Part shown: positions 44,955 through 56,230 of the stretch, piece by piece
Layout of the letters: every line of letters starts with the position of its first letter
How positions within the stretch are numbered: the first letter of the stretch is position 1
Notes under the pieces: model-generated
The model's input: the letters and a program-made list of their open reading frames with translations, nothing else
What the model was told of the DNA's origin: nothing
The model's database searches: none
Translations under genes and position numbers: made by a program
NCBI GenBank assembly: GCA_012932295.1
Contig: JAAONU010000016.1
Span: forward strand, 38,595,241-38,659,240
Source of the DNA: Cyclina sinensis
Taxonomy: Eukaryota; Mollusca; Bivalvia; Venerida; Veneridae
Length of the DNA stretch: 64,000 bases
Direction of reading: 5' to 3'

Positions 44955-46379
44955 CACGTAAACATCTAATGGTGACATGTTCAAATTTCAACAAATATAA
45001 AAAAAATATTCCCAAAATGTAAAAATGAACTACGTCATTCTACTTCTTTCTTGCTTTTCCTTTTTTAGCATTTTTTTATTTTCTAGGAACACAATACTAT
45101 ATTGGCCAGTTACTTTACATCAGTCAAAATGTAAAGGTTACAAAATTTATTGTAGAACCGCATTCTCTACAAGTTGTCAACAGGTTTTTGTGTTACGAAC
45201 AGATTAAGAAAAAAATGATAGCTGAACGAACACAAAAAACATGTTTATTATTATCATCAATTCAGTTTCAAGCATAGAAAATAGCTAAGAAATTAATAAC
45301 AGCAAAAAGTCACCAATAATGCCAAAACATATATCAACCTGAAATAATTTCAAATTCATATTCAACTGAACATGCTATGAATTATGGCTCCAAGACATTG
45401 CTCATGCGATTTTGGTTTTACTTTATTGTTAACTTTGTTCGCGTGCTTCATCTTTGTTATTAATCTGTCAGAGATTGCATGACAGCATTGCCTCAGTTGT
45501 TGTTAATAAAAAAGAAATACTAAATTTTATTTGAAAATGACATGCAGTAGTGATTTACATTATTCAAGTTACTGACGCGCTGAGATCTAAATTTTAAAAT
45601 CCTTCCAAAAGCGTTGTTGAGACGTAGCCTTGGTTCACGGAAAAGTATGTTCGAAATTATTTTACAACATTTTTTTCAATAGAACGAGCCAGTAGGCTAC
45701 ACAAAGAGTACACACTTTTTAAGTAGCAGCTATGCTAGACACGTCGTAAAGAAAGAATCAAACAATTATTAGGACACAGTAGATGAAAGACTTATAAATC
45801 GATATTGATATCGATATTATTTTCTTTGATTTGTTTCGTTCATTTTCACGTGAATGGTATTTAGTTCAAGTTTTTGTTTTAGTTAGCTGCAAAAGAAATA
45901 CAGCTACTTGGTACTTCAATGACATACTTTGTTTAAAAAAAAAGCCTTATTCGTTTCAGAAATCAAAGTAATTAAATATATCTTTAATATTGTTTTTTAC
46001 ATTGCACCGAACGATACGGAGATATATTTGGAATACATAGCTGGAAAAGTAATTTTGGACGAGTCGATACTGTCTCTTGATAGGAATAGCCAATACATAT
46101 TCGGCGAAATTAGGATAATCTTAAAATACAATATCGCAGTTTATCGTCAGTTCAAACAGCAATTCTTAAGTCTAACAGCTCTGCTGTTTGTATTTCATAA
46201 AAGATGCACGCAAAGCCAGAATACTGAATTCTTTTTTTCATTCCCAGACAGAAAACGATATCTTTTCACGATCATTTCATTATTGTGACAAGTAAAACAA
46301 AAGCTGTCAGTGGAGACAGCACGCTGTACTATTTAAGTACTGGATAGTTAAGAAAGGGGTAACTATTAAATAAATTCAA
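44955..46379. other. Mostly unassigned; contains a 119-codon open frame without ATG
   Basis: The plus frame at 45929-46288 is the longest non-repeat, non-LINE frame. It starts with TTG and contains no methionine codon. A possible acceptor, CTTATTCGTTTCAG, ends at 45959, so it could be a 3'-terminal exon of about 108 codons with stop TGA. The peptide (IAPNDTEIYLEYIAGK..) matches no family I know. A frame of this length is not rare by chance at this base composition. Confidence 0.25.
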
Positions 46380-46740
46380 TTCAAGATCTATAGATATATA
46401 GTAGGAAGAATCATCTCCATGGTAGATGAAATAGCATATAATATTTATAATCTTATCATTGAAAATCCCCCAAGAAATAAAAAAGTTATAGTAAAATATT
46501 ACAATTTTTAAGTTTACAGGGGAGACAATTCTAAAAATGTGGGTGCTAGAGTTATGAACCTTACCACATATGATGTGGGAAATATTAAGGAATATATATT
46601 TGAAGTTTGAAGTGAATCACTAAAGAAATAAAGAAGTTACAGTAAAAAAAATATTGCACAAAAACTTTAATAAAAAGTCTGGATGCGGACGCCGACGCCG
46701 GTGAGTAGGACATATCCTTCGTATAGTCGAGCTTAAAATG
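46380..46740 (+). mobile_element. Internally repeated dispersed element ending in GTCGAGC
   Basis: Two units about 150 bp apart carry AAGAAATAAAAAAGTTATAG (46472) and AAGAAATAAAGAAGTTACAG (about 46623). The right end reads GCGGACGCCGACGCCGGTGA and then TCGTATAGTCGAGC. I recognise this end from a common bivalve repeat. No coding frame is present. The left edge is approximate. Confidence 0.65.
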
Positions 46741-49435
46741 AAATTTTCATGAAACAGTGTACGGTTCTTTCCTTTCAAAGCATGTCTAAACTACGTACTA
46801 AACTTCAGCATTTGTCAATAAAAATGGGGTTTAAACATATGTTACAGTAGTAGAAAACGCGTAATAAAATGTCTTTCAATCAATTATCCGGATGTTTGTT
46901 AGTTTGTGTTGAAAATTTTTACTATGACGTTAAAATTATTTCAGTCAGGTTGTAAAAAATAAGTTTATGCCTTTCTTTAAAATAAAATTTTCTATTCGAG
47001 TTCTTGGAGATCTATTGCATTATACATTCTAATTCTATTTATAGATAAAAATTGACATGCATTGTGTCAGTGTTATACCCCCAGCAAAACAGGAACTGTT
47101 CATCAATGATAAACAACAGGCATTGTGAAAAAATAACACCTTAGTAATTTATTTCCCGTTATTATTGGAAATTTAGAGAATACGATTGCAAACATTTTAA
47201 ATCCAGAACAAAAGAAAAAAGTTTATTTGTAAAGTGTCCGGATAACTGATTGTCCGGTTATATGATATGATGCCAATGTATGTACCGAACCTTCCAAAAC
47301 AGAAAATACAGAATTTTTAGGCACGTCGGTAAAATATACTAGATACATAACAAATTGTTGTACAAATTGACGCCGCCGATTACACGTTAGATCATATACA
47401 TTACAATTCAGATGTGTCGTGAGATTATCTACAATGTGATTAAATTTTATATTTTTAGGTCTTTTCACTTTCAGATAATAGACTGTTTTGAAATTACTTT
47501 TGTATAAATTTTATCTCACCATAATTTCCAGAAGGTACACTAAAAGTGGGATTAACAACGCATATGTAACATTTCTATTAAAATTTTTATCATTTCCATA
47601 TCATTGACGTCATACCACGTAACATGCTAGGTTGTTGTTTGATCCATATCAAAGTTTCAGTAACCCTCGAGGACGTAATTCACATTTTTCAAAGACAGCA
47701 CTTTATGGCTATTCAATAAAGGCAGAAAACATTGCGTGTTTGCAAAAACCATTAGTTTATGAAGTCAAACTTTGATGTCGTGTTTTTCAATGACGTCAAA
47801 TTGACCAAATTGTTGATTTTGTTACATTAAGTTAAATTTTCTTAAGTTAATAATTCGATTTAAACATCGTATACTCAATGATATTTTCAGTCAATATTTT
47901 CTTTTATTTCTAGCAGATACAATTTAACAACATGTTCCAGTTATATTTGCAAATATCTTTTAATTTAATCAGCTTAAGGAAAACATACAAAATATTTAGA
48001 ATTTCACAAAATTTATTACTTCTGATATAAAAAAAGTGAAGAGTAAAATACCTGCAAACGTCCACCGCAGAAGATTCTGAATTCATAAGAAAGTCACAGT
48101 TTATACAAGGACAATTTGATATTTTAACAGCAACCGAAACAAGGGACACAGGGACACAAACTTGTACTAGGATAATCTGGAGATTTTACACTTTAGTTGC
48201 TCAGTAAGTGAATAGTTCTACGCAAAACGATGGACTATGTTGCTGACAATTGTAGGTGAAAATTGTATTGATGAAAGAATATATTTAAATGATTTTATCT
48301 GAATCTCAGTTAACCTACATTCAAAAACATTGTTGTTTTCACGTATCTAAGTAAATGTAACTCAAGTGACTGACAGCTGAAAGTCAAAAACATTTCATAA
48401 CAAAGCCTTCTCATAAATGACAACAGAATAAACTATTTCTGGTAGTTAAGAATGCTATACTGTCCTGTTTTGAATTTAAAATAGGCAATGTCAGACCATC
48501 TAAATATGAATCAATAATGCAAAGTCATTGGGTTGCAAATTGCTTGTCAAAATAAGACATGTGCAAATAAAGAATGACATTTATTATATCACATGTTCAG
48601 CTTGGGTTAATTTGAGTTTCTTAGATTTATAAATCTTCAAAAAGCGCCATCTTACGTGTAAAATAGTTGACTTCTATAAAATCAATCTGAAAAATGATCT
48701 TTGAGAGAAGAACTGTGTCCTATCTTGCGTCAAAAATGGACCTTTTAATTATCTTTATTTTGTTTACAGCAAGTCAAAATGGTTTCATTTTTCCATCTTT
48801 TGTCTGGAAAATGTCACATACACCACACTTGAAGTTCTGTAACTGACAAACAACTCAGTTATTGCGGATTTTAATATTTTTCTTTCAGGATAAATTTTGT
48901 TTGGACGCTGCAACGAACCGATATTCAAAAATATGTTACCTTCTCTAACGGGGTTGATAAACATATAAAAAAAAGTTTAAACAAATATGTTTATGCATAA
49001 TAACAAAAAGTCTTCCAAAAGCATAACTTTTAAACACGATTATTGCAAACTCATTTATCCCAAATCAACACAATCCAAGGACCACATATTCAGTCACTTT
49101 AGATAAATCACGTGATCGTTTCTATTGTTTCGTTTGCTGGAAGTTTTTGTTTATGTGTTTTTTGTTATTGCCAATGGTAAACTGGATTTGCTGTTGTGGA
49201 CGACTGTTTTTATTTGTTTCGATTAAGGCAACAAGTGTTTAAGCACGGGTTACTTTTCTATTTATATTAATCGGTCAATGCACTAACAAAGTTGTATTTT
49301 TTCTTTTTGTTTTGGAGGTGAAACATTTTACACGTATGTAAAAACTAAGCCTATATATTCGGCAATCTGGTTTATGAAAAAAATCCTTTATAATTTCATT
49401 TATTATTTTCTTTTATATTTTAGGTATAAATGTGG
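46741..49435. other. Non-coding sequence, nothing recognised
   Basis: Minus-strand frames of 81 codons (47223-47468) and 79 codons (47910-48149, non-ATG start) have no family resemblance. Nothing else is seen. Confidence 0.4.
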
Positions 49436-50320
49436 CCCAGTTTTAGGGAAAACTGACCCTAGGGACACAATTTGAAAAACTTGGTAGATGTTCACGAGAT
49501 CAATGTTTCGTACCAAACTAGAAGTCTCAGCCTTATAGATGACGTCTTGCTAAGGTTTACTTCTTAAAAGTTTACTTTTTACTCAATGCAAGATTTTAAA
49601 ACTCTAAATCTTGTTGTTTAGGACATACAGAGTTTAATTTTTTTTTAAAAAAAATTTCTATGTGAAACGTATGACTCCCAACTGGAGCCACTAGTGTCTC
49701 TTGGAACTAATTCACAAGACAATTACTCAAACTTAATTTCAGAGGTCTCAGTCTTTTGGTTTATAACAACAGGAATTTTAGAGTTTCTTAAAAGTATATA
49801 AATTCTATGTAAAACATGTGACATCAGGATGGAGCAAAAACATATTAATAGCTATTCAAAAGACAATGCTACATACTAATTTTCAGAAGTCTCAGCCTTA
49901 TAGTTAGTGACAAGAAATTTTTAAAGAGATTTTTTTCTTAGTCTCTATAAAATATCTGATTCATAGTTTAATATGACACCAGATGCAAAGTTTTTATAAA
50001 CTTAATGAAGGACAACTAGACAATGATTTGTGCAAAAATTTAGAAACTTGTGGTTTTATACAGGATAAATATACATGTATTTCTACGTAAAATGTATGAC
50101 CCTATGGTGGGGCAATTAGTGATTCAGGGATAAACTTTGAACAGTCTTGGTAAAATTCCACTGAACAACGCTACATACTAAATTTCAGAGCTTTGCGTCA
50201 GTTGGTTTTAGACAAGAAGACTTTTAAAGTCTTCTACTCTTGTTTCCATAGCAACCAGAGTTCTGCATAGAATGGTATTGTTAAAATTCTACAGAAGAAA
50301 TAACTTCCTATAATAAAACT
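49436..50320 (-). mobile_element. Degraded copy of the dispersed element at 15830-18448
   Basis: Repeated units share the TGACTCCCAACTGGAGCC, AATTTGAAAAACTTGGTAGA and TTTCAGAGGTCTCAG-type blocks of the 17400-18250 region. The CCATAGCAACCAGAGTTCTG block near 50245 matches 18211-18230. The unit spacing is about 140-170 bp and the sequence is heavily diverged. Orientation is the same as the 15830 copy. No terminal hairpin is preserved. Confidence 0.65.
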
Positions 50321-52261
50321 CGGTTAGTGCACTAATGTTCTGTATTTTAAGTGAAGAGTTTAACATGCTGTTAATATGAAATAAATGTTGACGTGCCCAC
50401 CTTGAAGTAAAAAAATGAAAACTAGTCCATTAAATGCTGTTTTGCAAATACAGACTATTTAATATTTTTATTTAAACAAATGACACTAATCTACTGACGT
50501 TAAGTAATTAAGGCAGTGGCAGCAATAATTTATTGCTTGTAAATAATCGTCTTTGGAAACAATAAAATCAAAATAAGCATGAAATTACATCTTCTGCAAG
50601 ACAAGATCCTTTGACATTTCAAAAATTACATACAGGAGCAAAATGTGGAGAAATTTGACTTTAAATTACTCTTACGTTGCTCTTTCAATGCGTGTATACA
50701 AACACTTTTAATGAAAACAATTCAATAATACTGGTACATCACGCACACTAAGAGACTATACTCAAAATTTGTCAGATTTACCCATTTTAACCTTCATATG
50801 ACCTTCACAATGGTTTAGTTGGTCTTCAAAAAAGAAGAAAAAAAAACAATCAGGGAGATCTGCTTCTGAAATATTATGCTATTTAATTATTTGTTATTTA
50901 TCTGTGTTTCTGCGTCCAGTTCGTTTATCGGTAGCTAGAATTCAGTAAACCCCCCCCCCAAAAAAAAAAAAAAATAAATAAATAAATAAATAAGATAATA
51001 AAATAAAAAAAGTCGATAAAACTTTTAATGAAATGTAAACTGTAAAGGAGTGACACAGTTTTAAGCACTTCACAATTACAGCCATAAAACAGATTTAATA
51101 TTTTTTTTTATGTAAGAAGATGTCTGTTACAAAACATCCTCCTAAACAATTTATTTACAAAATAACTTAATGTATCAGATAAAACTGAAAGAGAAAATGT
51201 CCATATTTATAAGGACAGCCAAATAATAACAAATTTAAAAAAGACTGTTAACAGTTATTTTGCAGCAAGAAGTAATGCTAAGCGTTCTGTTTGCCGTTAT
51301 ATCATACGCATGTAATATGAAGAAATGGTTTAATTAGATAAGAAACAACGTTTGTCGTGTGATGAAATATATTAATACTTGTTTCAGTTATTCAGAACAA
51401 GTTAAATTGTAAAGAATCGAATGGAAAGAAATAAACAAGCAAGAAAAAAAACATAGTAGGAAAGAAATTTTCTTTTTCTAAACAGTTTGATTGAAAGCTG
51501 GAAAAAATATCCTAGAAATCAAACTGACAAAACATTCAAAAATAATATCAATATTAGTGTAAAAAAACACATAAAGAAGTCAATTCTAGTAAAAGGGTTT
51601 CCAAGTAAAATCCAACATTAACATTCAAAGAATCACAGAACAAATTCGTTGCACAGGAAAACTTAATAGAATGTATGAATATTGTTTGACAAATCTCAAA
51701 TAATTTACATATGAGTAACTATATGCAAATAAAGGAAAAACGGCGTATCCTTATGACATAATTTTCAGTGACGTATTATTTCCATACATCAAATTCAAAA
51801 TAATTTTCTGACTTTTTAATTATGAAACTAAATATTTTAGAAGTATCTAGTTCATTTAAATAATTCTGCTATTCTTGTTTTTGGTATTTTAAGAACTTAC
51901 TGATAGTTAAAGGCGAACAAACTTTTCCTGCAATATTTTGTTTGGAACAGGCAACTGTTTATACAAACACAGTCTAATTTTATTTCGATATGTATTCCAG
52001 CATTTTTTTCTTGCAAATGATTTCAAAGCAGATTGGCTTTTTTGTAATTTTGATGAGTGAATGGTGTTCCTTGTCGATACCTTTTGCTTTCAATATTTCG
52101 TCATTTAACATTACTAGTTGTTTTGTCTTTGCTTGATAAGATATTATCGGCCAGAAACGCGACTTAACTGAAAATTCTTTTCATGTGTTACTGATGACTG
52201 AGAGTACATTCGCTTGGATTTTTATCAATCAAAATCTCGCAACTGCGTTAGGGTATTGGTT
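50321..52261. other. Non-coding sequence with a C-run/A-run/AAAT microsatellite
   Basis: At 50950-50993 ten C residues are followed by about fifteen A residues and five AAAT units. Otherwise nothing is recognised. Confidence 0.5.
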
Positions 52262-52332
52262 ATTTGACTCAGTAGCCTGGATCGTTCGCTTTTCTTACTG
52301 CAAATGACACAGCGAGAATGAGTTCGAATCCT
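52262..52332 (+). other. tRNA-like (SINE head-like) sequence
   Basis: A perfect B-box, GAGTTCGAATCC, at about 52319-52331 lies at tRNA-like distance after a decayed A-box region (ACTCAGTAGCCTGGA). The segment TCGCTTTTCTTACTGCA between them resembles an anticodon arm that no longer pairs. Probably a decayed tRNA-derived SINE head or tRNA pseudogene; a functional tRNA is unlikely. Confidence 0.4.
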
Positions 52333-53360
52333 ATTAAATTTTCTTCGGGTGATGATTCACAAGACATGTGAGTATAATCAGCATTCACAAAGCCAACAAT
52401 TATAAATTAATTCTTTTCGAATTTTGCTCGTGTCATGGCTTTTTCTTATCAAGGTGCTTCCTTTGGAGATTGACTCTGTGTGTTAAAACATAGTGACGCA
52501 GTGTATAGAATCCTGCATTTGTTTTTAATTCGTTTAAATCTTCTATTCTTAACAAAAATGCTACATGAAAATACAGCCTTTAAGTTTATTTTTTTATAGT
52601 GACACACATCACCTTGTTTTTTCTACCACTTTTCTTTTTTAACGAGATTAACAAGACCACACAAAAGTGTGCATATAACAAACATACATAAAACACATGT
52701 TTTCTTCAATGAACCGACATTTTTAATCTTTCCTGTCAAAACAAAATTTCACAGTGACTCCAATTTTAGATGACAGAAACTTTAAGACGTTTCAATTTAA
52801 TATGTCAGTGCAAAGTTTTGTCATGAATTTTACATTTCTGCATTGGAGTTTTCTAGTTCATCAATTACTTTGTAATTAGAGAAATAAAATCAAACAGGTA
52901 ATTGCTTCGGTGATGCCAGAAGCTGTATGTATGTTATGGTAAATTTGATATTTCATGATCACATGACATCGCTGTATGCAAGAGGACATTGCATGTTTAA
53001 AATGCGCTGCTTCAGGACAGTAACAATATTTGAAATCTAATTAAACAAGCTAATTGTATCAATAATAATAAAATTTATCGTCTAACTATTAACAGTTGGA
53101 TTTCTAACTTTTCAGTTAGATCTAGCATATAAGATTAACTGGGCGTAATGTTCGGCTTATACTTTAACTATAAGAACTTATTCTGTCTAAATCTCTTTAA
53201 TTTTGAAATATTGTCAGAACAATTTTCTTACAAAAAGTCAATAAAAAATCCCAAAATATAAAAATATATTGTTTCGGGGCTAAAACTGTTGTCTTTAAAA
53301 AAACAAAGAACGTTTGAAACTAGGCCAAACAAGACTAATGAAAACAACTCTGATTTACAG
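52333..53360. other. Non-coding sequence, nothing recognised
   Basis: A+T-rich. Confidence 0.4.
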
Positions 53361-53401
53361 GAGTGAGGGAAATTTTTGTTAGATTAACACGGAAAGTGAA
53401 A
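53361..53401 (+). CDS. Very small exon candidate
   Basis: Acceptor CTCTGATTTACAG, then 41 bp with one open frame (two bases, then 13 codons reading VREIFVRLTRKVK), then donor GTGAAA/GTAAGTTTT. The length is too small to judge coding potential, so it rests on the splice sites alone. Confidence 0.15.
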
Positions 53402-53754
53402 GTAAGTTTTGCAATACCAAGTTCCCTTTAATTTCTAGTTTACTTAAGTTTCTAGTATGTATCAAAATAGTGTTTTAAGTTTTAATGAACTCTTTCACCA
53501 TGGACTCGCAACAAATACGAAAATAATATTGCAATAGCTTCTCCTTTAGTTCGAATTCTTCTTCACATACAAAAATATATCTGCAGTGTTCTGATGGTAA
53601 ACTGACATATTTCAGTGCTGACTGTGACGAAGGAGTTCTTTTTTAATACAGTGATATAAGATACCCATGTTTATATCTTCAATTAAATTTTCAAAACATT
53701 TTTTGTAAATTTGTATATATTCTCATAAGTCAATTTTAAAGCGGCCTAAAAACA

Positions 53755-53812
53755 AACACACACACACACACACACGCACACATGCACATCCACGCAAGCA
53801 GTCACACACACA
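53755..53812. repeat. (CA)n microsatellite, imperfect
   Basis: An uninterrupted CA core of about 10 units, then an interrupted right half (CGCACACATGCACATCC..CACACACA). The minus frame through it (53723-53929) encodes a Val/Cys repeat and is an artefact. Confidence 0.93.
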
Positions 53813-54145
53813 TTGATAAAGAACTCGACCAGAAGCAAACACATTCATTTTTGTTTCGAAAATGTAACCCTCACTACTGGAACAAAAAATGATAGATGAG
53901 CTTGGAAATGTAAATATGGATGACAACAAATGTCTCGTTTACACCGAATTGATACCAGTTATTTCAAGGGATAAACAAGTATTATGTCAGCATGTTATGA
54001 AAAATAGAGATTTGGTAACAATTGTTCACGCTAATGATGAAAATTCTTGCTTTGTTATCTAAATTCTGATAGAAACGTACCCAATTGTATCGTTCAGGAG
54101 AAAAATCAGTTTTCCTGCAGAAAGGACTAAAATGTAATTATGCAC
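53813..54145. repeat. Diverged low-copy repeat, copy A
   Basis: ATGACAACAAATGTCTCGTT near 53920 and the following 150 bp resemble 58851-59000 (copy B) and, in part, 62640-62700 (copy C). See the finding on this family. No frame is open. Confidence 0.4.
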
Positions 54146-54400
54146 TAGCGGATCCAAGGGGGGGGGGGGGGCACCCGGCGCGCGCCCCCTAAAATTCCCG
54201 GACCAAAGGTGTTATTGAAGGTCTATTTTGAATATGTCTTTAAATAATGTATAATTTATTCTTATACATTGAAGTGAATAATCAGAGGCCCTTGTGATAT
54301 TGCCAAATCAGTATAAACACAACCATTGAAAGAGGTAGAAAAAGGACACAAATTGCGCCGAACATTTTGCGCCCCCCCCCCCCCACTCCCACCCCTAATC
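54146..54400. mobile_element. Dispersed repeat with G-run and C-run ends
   Basis: Begins CTAGCGGATCCAAGG and a 14-G run, followed by CACCCGGCGCGCGCCCCCTA. It ends near a 13-C run (54372-54384) and CTCCCACCCCTAATC. I recognise the GCGGATCCA..GGGG / GGCGCGCGCC combination from dispersed repeats in mollusc genomes. It is non-coding, and the base composition is very unlike its neighbours. Confidence 0.55.
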
Positions 54401-55109
54401 TGAAATCCTATTATGGTGAGCGAACCATTTGTATCCAATTGTATCCTTTAATTTTGCCGAAATGTAAATTTTAGAGAAATTAGCAGGAGCCGCTTTAAAC
54501 AAATTGATATTCGTTGATGAAAAGAGAGTATAAAGGGATCGTAAAAAAAATATCACAATTATTTTATATTAATTCCTTTTCATAGGTTCAAAACTTGTTG
54601 CCTTTCATCGATCTGTTTCTATATTTTTCCGCTCGCACACATTACTGCCGTTACTGACAGAGTGACATTCTACATAAATGTCATTTTCCTACTGACGTTA
54701 AGCGTTTGTCAACAACAATTTATTACTTGCGAAAAGCGAAAAGTCGTAAAATTCAAGGATTTCTTTTGCATTTTAAAAATCCGATCAATTATATTTTGCA
54801 AGAAATTCTATTGGCATTTTCAAGTTATAACAAAAGAGAAATGGAAGAAAAAGCTGCAGTTTACGCAACAGAAAAATCATCTTGGGAAATTTATTTGGCA
54901 TCAAGCAATAAAATAAGGTTCTAAGCCAGATTAATCAGCTAATTTCAATAAGATGTTTATTCCATCTAAATTTCAATTCAACATGCCCCGAATCACTCCA
55001 AGAATTTATTATTATTTCGTTATCGTTTTACAACATGGCCACTTGCATGCAAATTAGTGCATAACGTGACTGAATATCTTGACAGAACATTTTCTTTTAG
55101 AAGTACATC
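54401..55109. other. Non-coding sequence, nothing recognised
   Basis: Overlapping plus frames of 84 and 72 codons at 54662-54924 are probably chance (Lys/Phe/Ile-rich, no motif). Confidence 0.4.
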
Positions 55110-55272
55110 GTCGGATATCCACGGTTGATTATTAAATTAATCAAACCGTGGGAAAAATGAATCAATATGCGTCGATATATAGCAACATGTGCCTAAAATA
55201 TCGACCACTGAAATCGCGTTTATCAAAACTGATATTCTTCAACAGAGAGGGTAGAAAACTATCAGAAACAAA

Positions 55273-55494
55273 ATGGCTGCGCCCATGGCGAAAATCTGTT
55301 TCGCGTGTCTTGCCAATACAAAAGGCAAAAACTATCGCCAACTCAATTCTTCGACAAGCAAATACCGATATAGTGATATTTTACCTAGTATTAACATTTC
55401 GCCCACATTTTCAATTTTGAACTCTTCACAAACACAATTAAACATGTCGTCTAGTGTTGCCGCCATCTTGTCTGTAATACCAAATGTCGTATAG
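55273..55494 (+). CDS. 73-codon open frame, plus strand, uncertain
   Basis: Starts with a favourable AAAATGGCTGCGCC context and a second in-frame ATG four codons on. It encodes MAAPMAKICFACLANTKGK followed by a Ser/Asn/Ile-rich stretch. The ICFACL Cys-x2-Cys at the start recalls the first half of a zinc-binding domain, but no second half is present. It overlaps the minus-strand first-exon candidate in full, so at most one of the two is likely to be real; the minus one has the better promoter and splice context. Confidence 0.2.
   Translation: MAAPMAKICFACLANTKGKNYRQLNSSTSKYRYSDILPSINISPTFSILNSSQTQLNMSSSVAAILSVIPNVV
55385..55466 (-). CDS. Candidate first coding exon, unknown protein
   Basis: On the minus strand, CAAGATGGCGGC is an excellent start context. 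It is followed by 27 codons (MAATLDDMFNCVCEEFKIEN..) and a donor CTAG/GTAAAA that leaves one spare base. Without splicing the frame would run 44 codons to a TAG at 55332. The peptide is acidic with two close cysteines; I do not recognise it. Upstream (55467-55640) are a CCAAT box in each orientation and CpG-rich, TATA-less sequence, which fits a housekeeping-type promoter. The second exon is not identified. It may be a first exon of a real gene or one carried by the inverted-repeat block. Confidence 0.35.
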
Positions 55495-55640
55495 AACGAG
55501 CGTTTTGATTGGTTTTAACTGCCTCATGAAATCGTGAGGGAACCAATGAAAAAGCTGTCTCTGACACACCTCTTATCGACTAGATAGCGTCCAAAAATCC
55601 CGAGGCTGATAAATGTTAATGGTTCGGCCGTGGCTATCCG
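55467..55640 (-). promoter_or_regulatory. Possible CCAAT-containing promoter
   Basis: On the minus strand AAAACCAATCAAAACG (about 55509-55524) lies roughly 45 bp upstream of the candidate start codon, and an inverted ATTGGTTCC (about 55541-55549) about 30 bp further. The stretch is CpG-rich and has no TATA box. Inferred only from motifs and position. Confidence 0.3.
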
Positions 55641-55642
55641 AC

Positions 55643-55900
55643 AATGTTAGAAGCACAAATAATTGATTATATTTGTGAAGTTTTTAAGGTGCTATTAAAA
55701 CTGTCTGAGAACAGTATTTAGACACGACTTCTTTTTAAACATGTTACCAAATTTCTGACAAAATTACAAGGGATAGAAACAACTTTAAAAGCCTTTAGTT
55801 TTGTTAATAAAATATATGAGCAAAATAAGTTACGATTTCACTTTGTACAAAACACAACCATTCATGAATTAAAATCAGTTAAACATCAGCTGAAATTGAA
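55643..55900. other. Non-coding sequence, nothing recognised
   Basis: A+T-rich. Confidence 0.4.
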
Positions 55901-56230
55901 TTTGTTTCTTGCAAGATATTCATTTGTATGATGGTCTTTATCCTAGACATTTGTTTCTTGCAAGATCTTCATTCGCACAATTATCTTAGAACTAGAAGTT
56001 TGTTTCTGGCAAGCTATTCATTTGCACCTTTGTTTTAATCCTAGAAGTTTGTTTAAATTAAAATATTAATTTGTACTTTTGTATGAAACCTTAAAAGTTT
56101 ATTTCTGGTAAGAGATTCATTTGTGCGCATGTCTTATTCCTTCACGATTTTTTTTTCTGGCAAGATTTCATCCTCACGTTTGTCTTAATCCTGTAAGTGC
56201 GTTTCTCGTCAGATTTGTTTTCATACGCTT
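55901..56230. repeat. 49-bp degenerate minisatellite, about seven copies
   Basis: TTTGTTTCTTGCAAGAT-type blocks start at 55901, 55950, 55999, 56048, 56098, about 56148 and 56198, steps of 49 or 50 bp, followed by TTCATTTG and TCTTAATCCTAGAAG blocks. The units are 60-80% alike by eye. Not coding. Confidence 0.85.

Larger units (their letters stand above)
55110..55642. other. Inverted-repeat-flanked, CpG-rich block with promoter-like content
   Basis: GTCGGATATCCACGG at 55110-55124 is matched by CCGTGGCTATCCGAC at 55628-55642 (14 of 15 paired). Next to the left copy is a second inverted repeat, CCACGGTTGATTA..TAATCAAACCGTGG, at 55119-55151. The interior is visibly richer in CpG than the flanks and holds the two ATG-initiated frames annotated below plus two CCAAT boxes. 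Either a MITE-like element or a promoter region. Confidence 0.45.

Noticed and set aside
47910..48149. Cys-containing minus frame (CPCINC) with a GCAG/GTATTT donor-like site
   Set aside because: Starts with GTG rather than ATG and has only a poor acceptor tract upstream; not enough to call an exon.
53723..53929. 68-codon minus frame with CVCVRVCVCVC-type sequence
   Set aside because: Product of the CA microsatellite.
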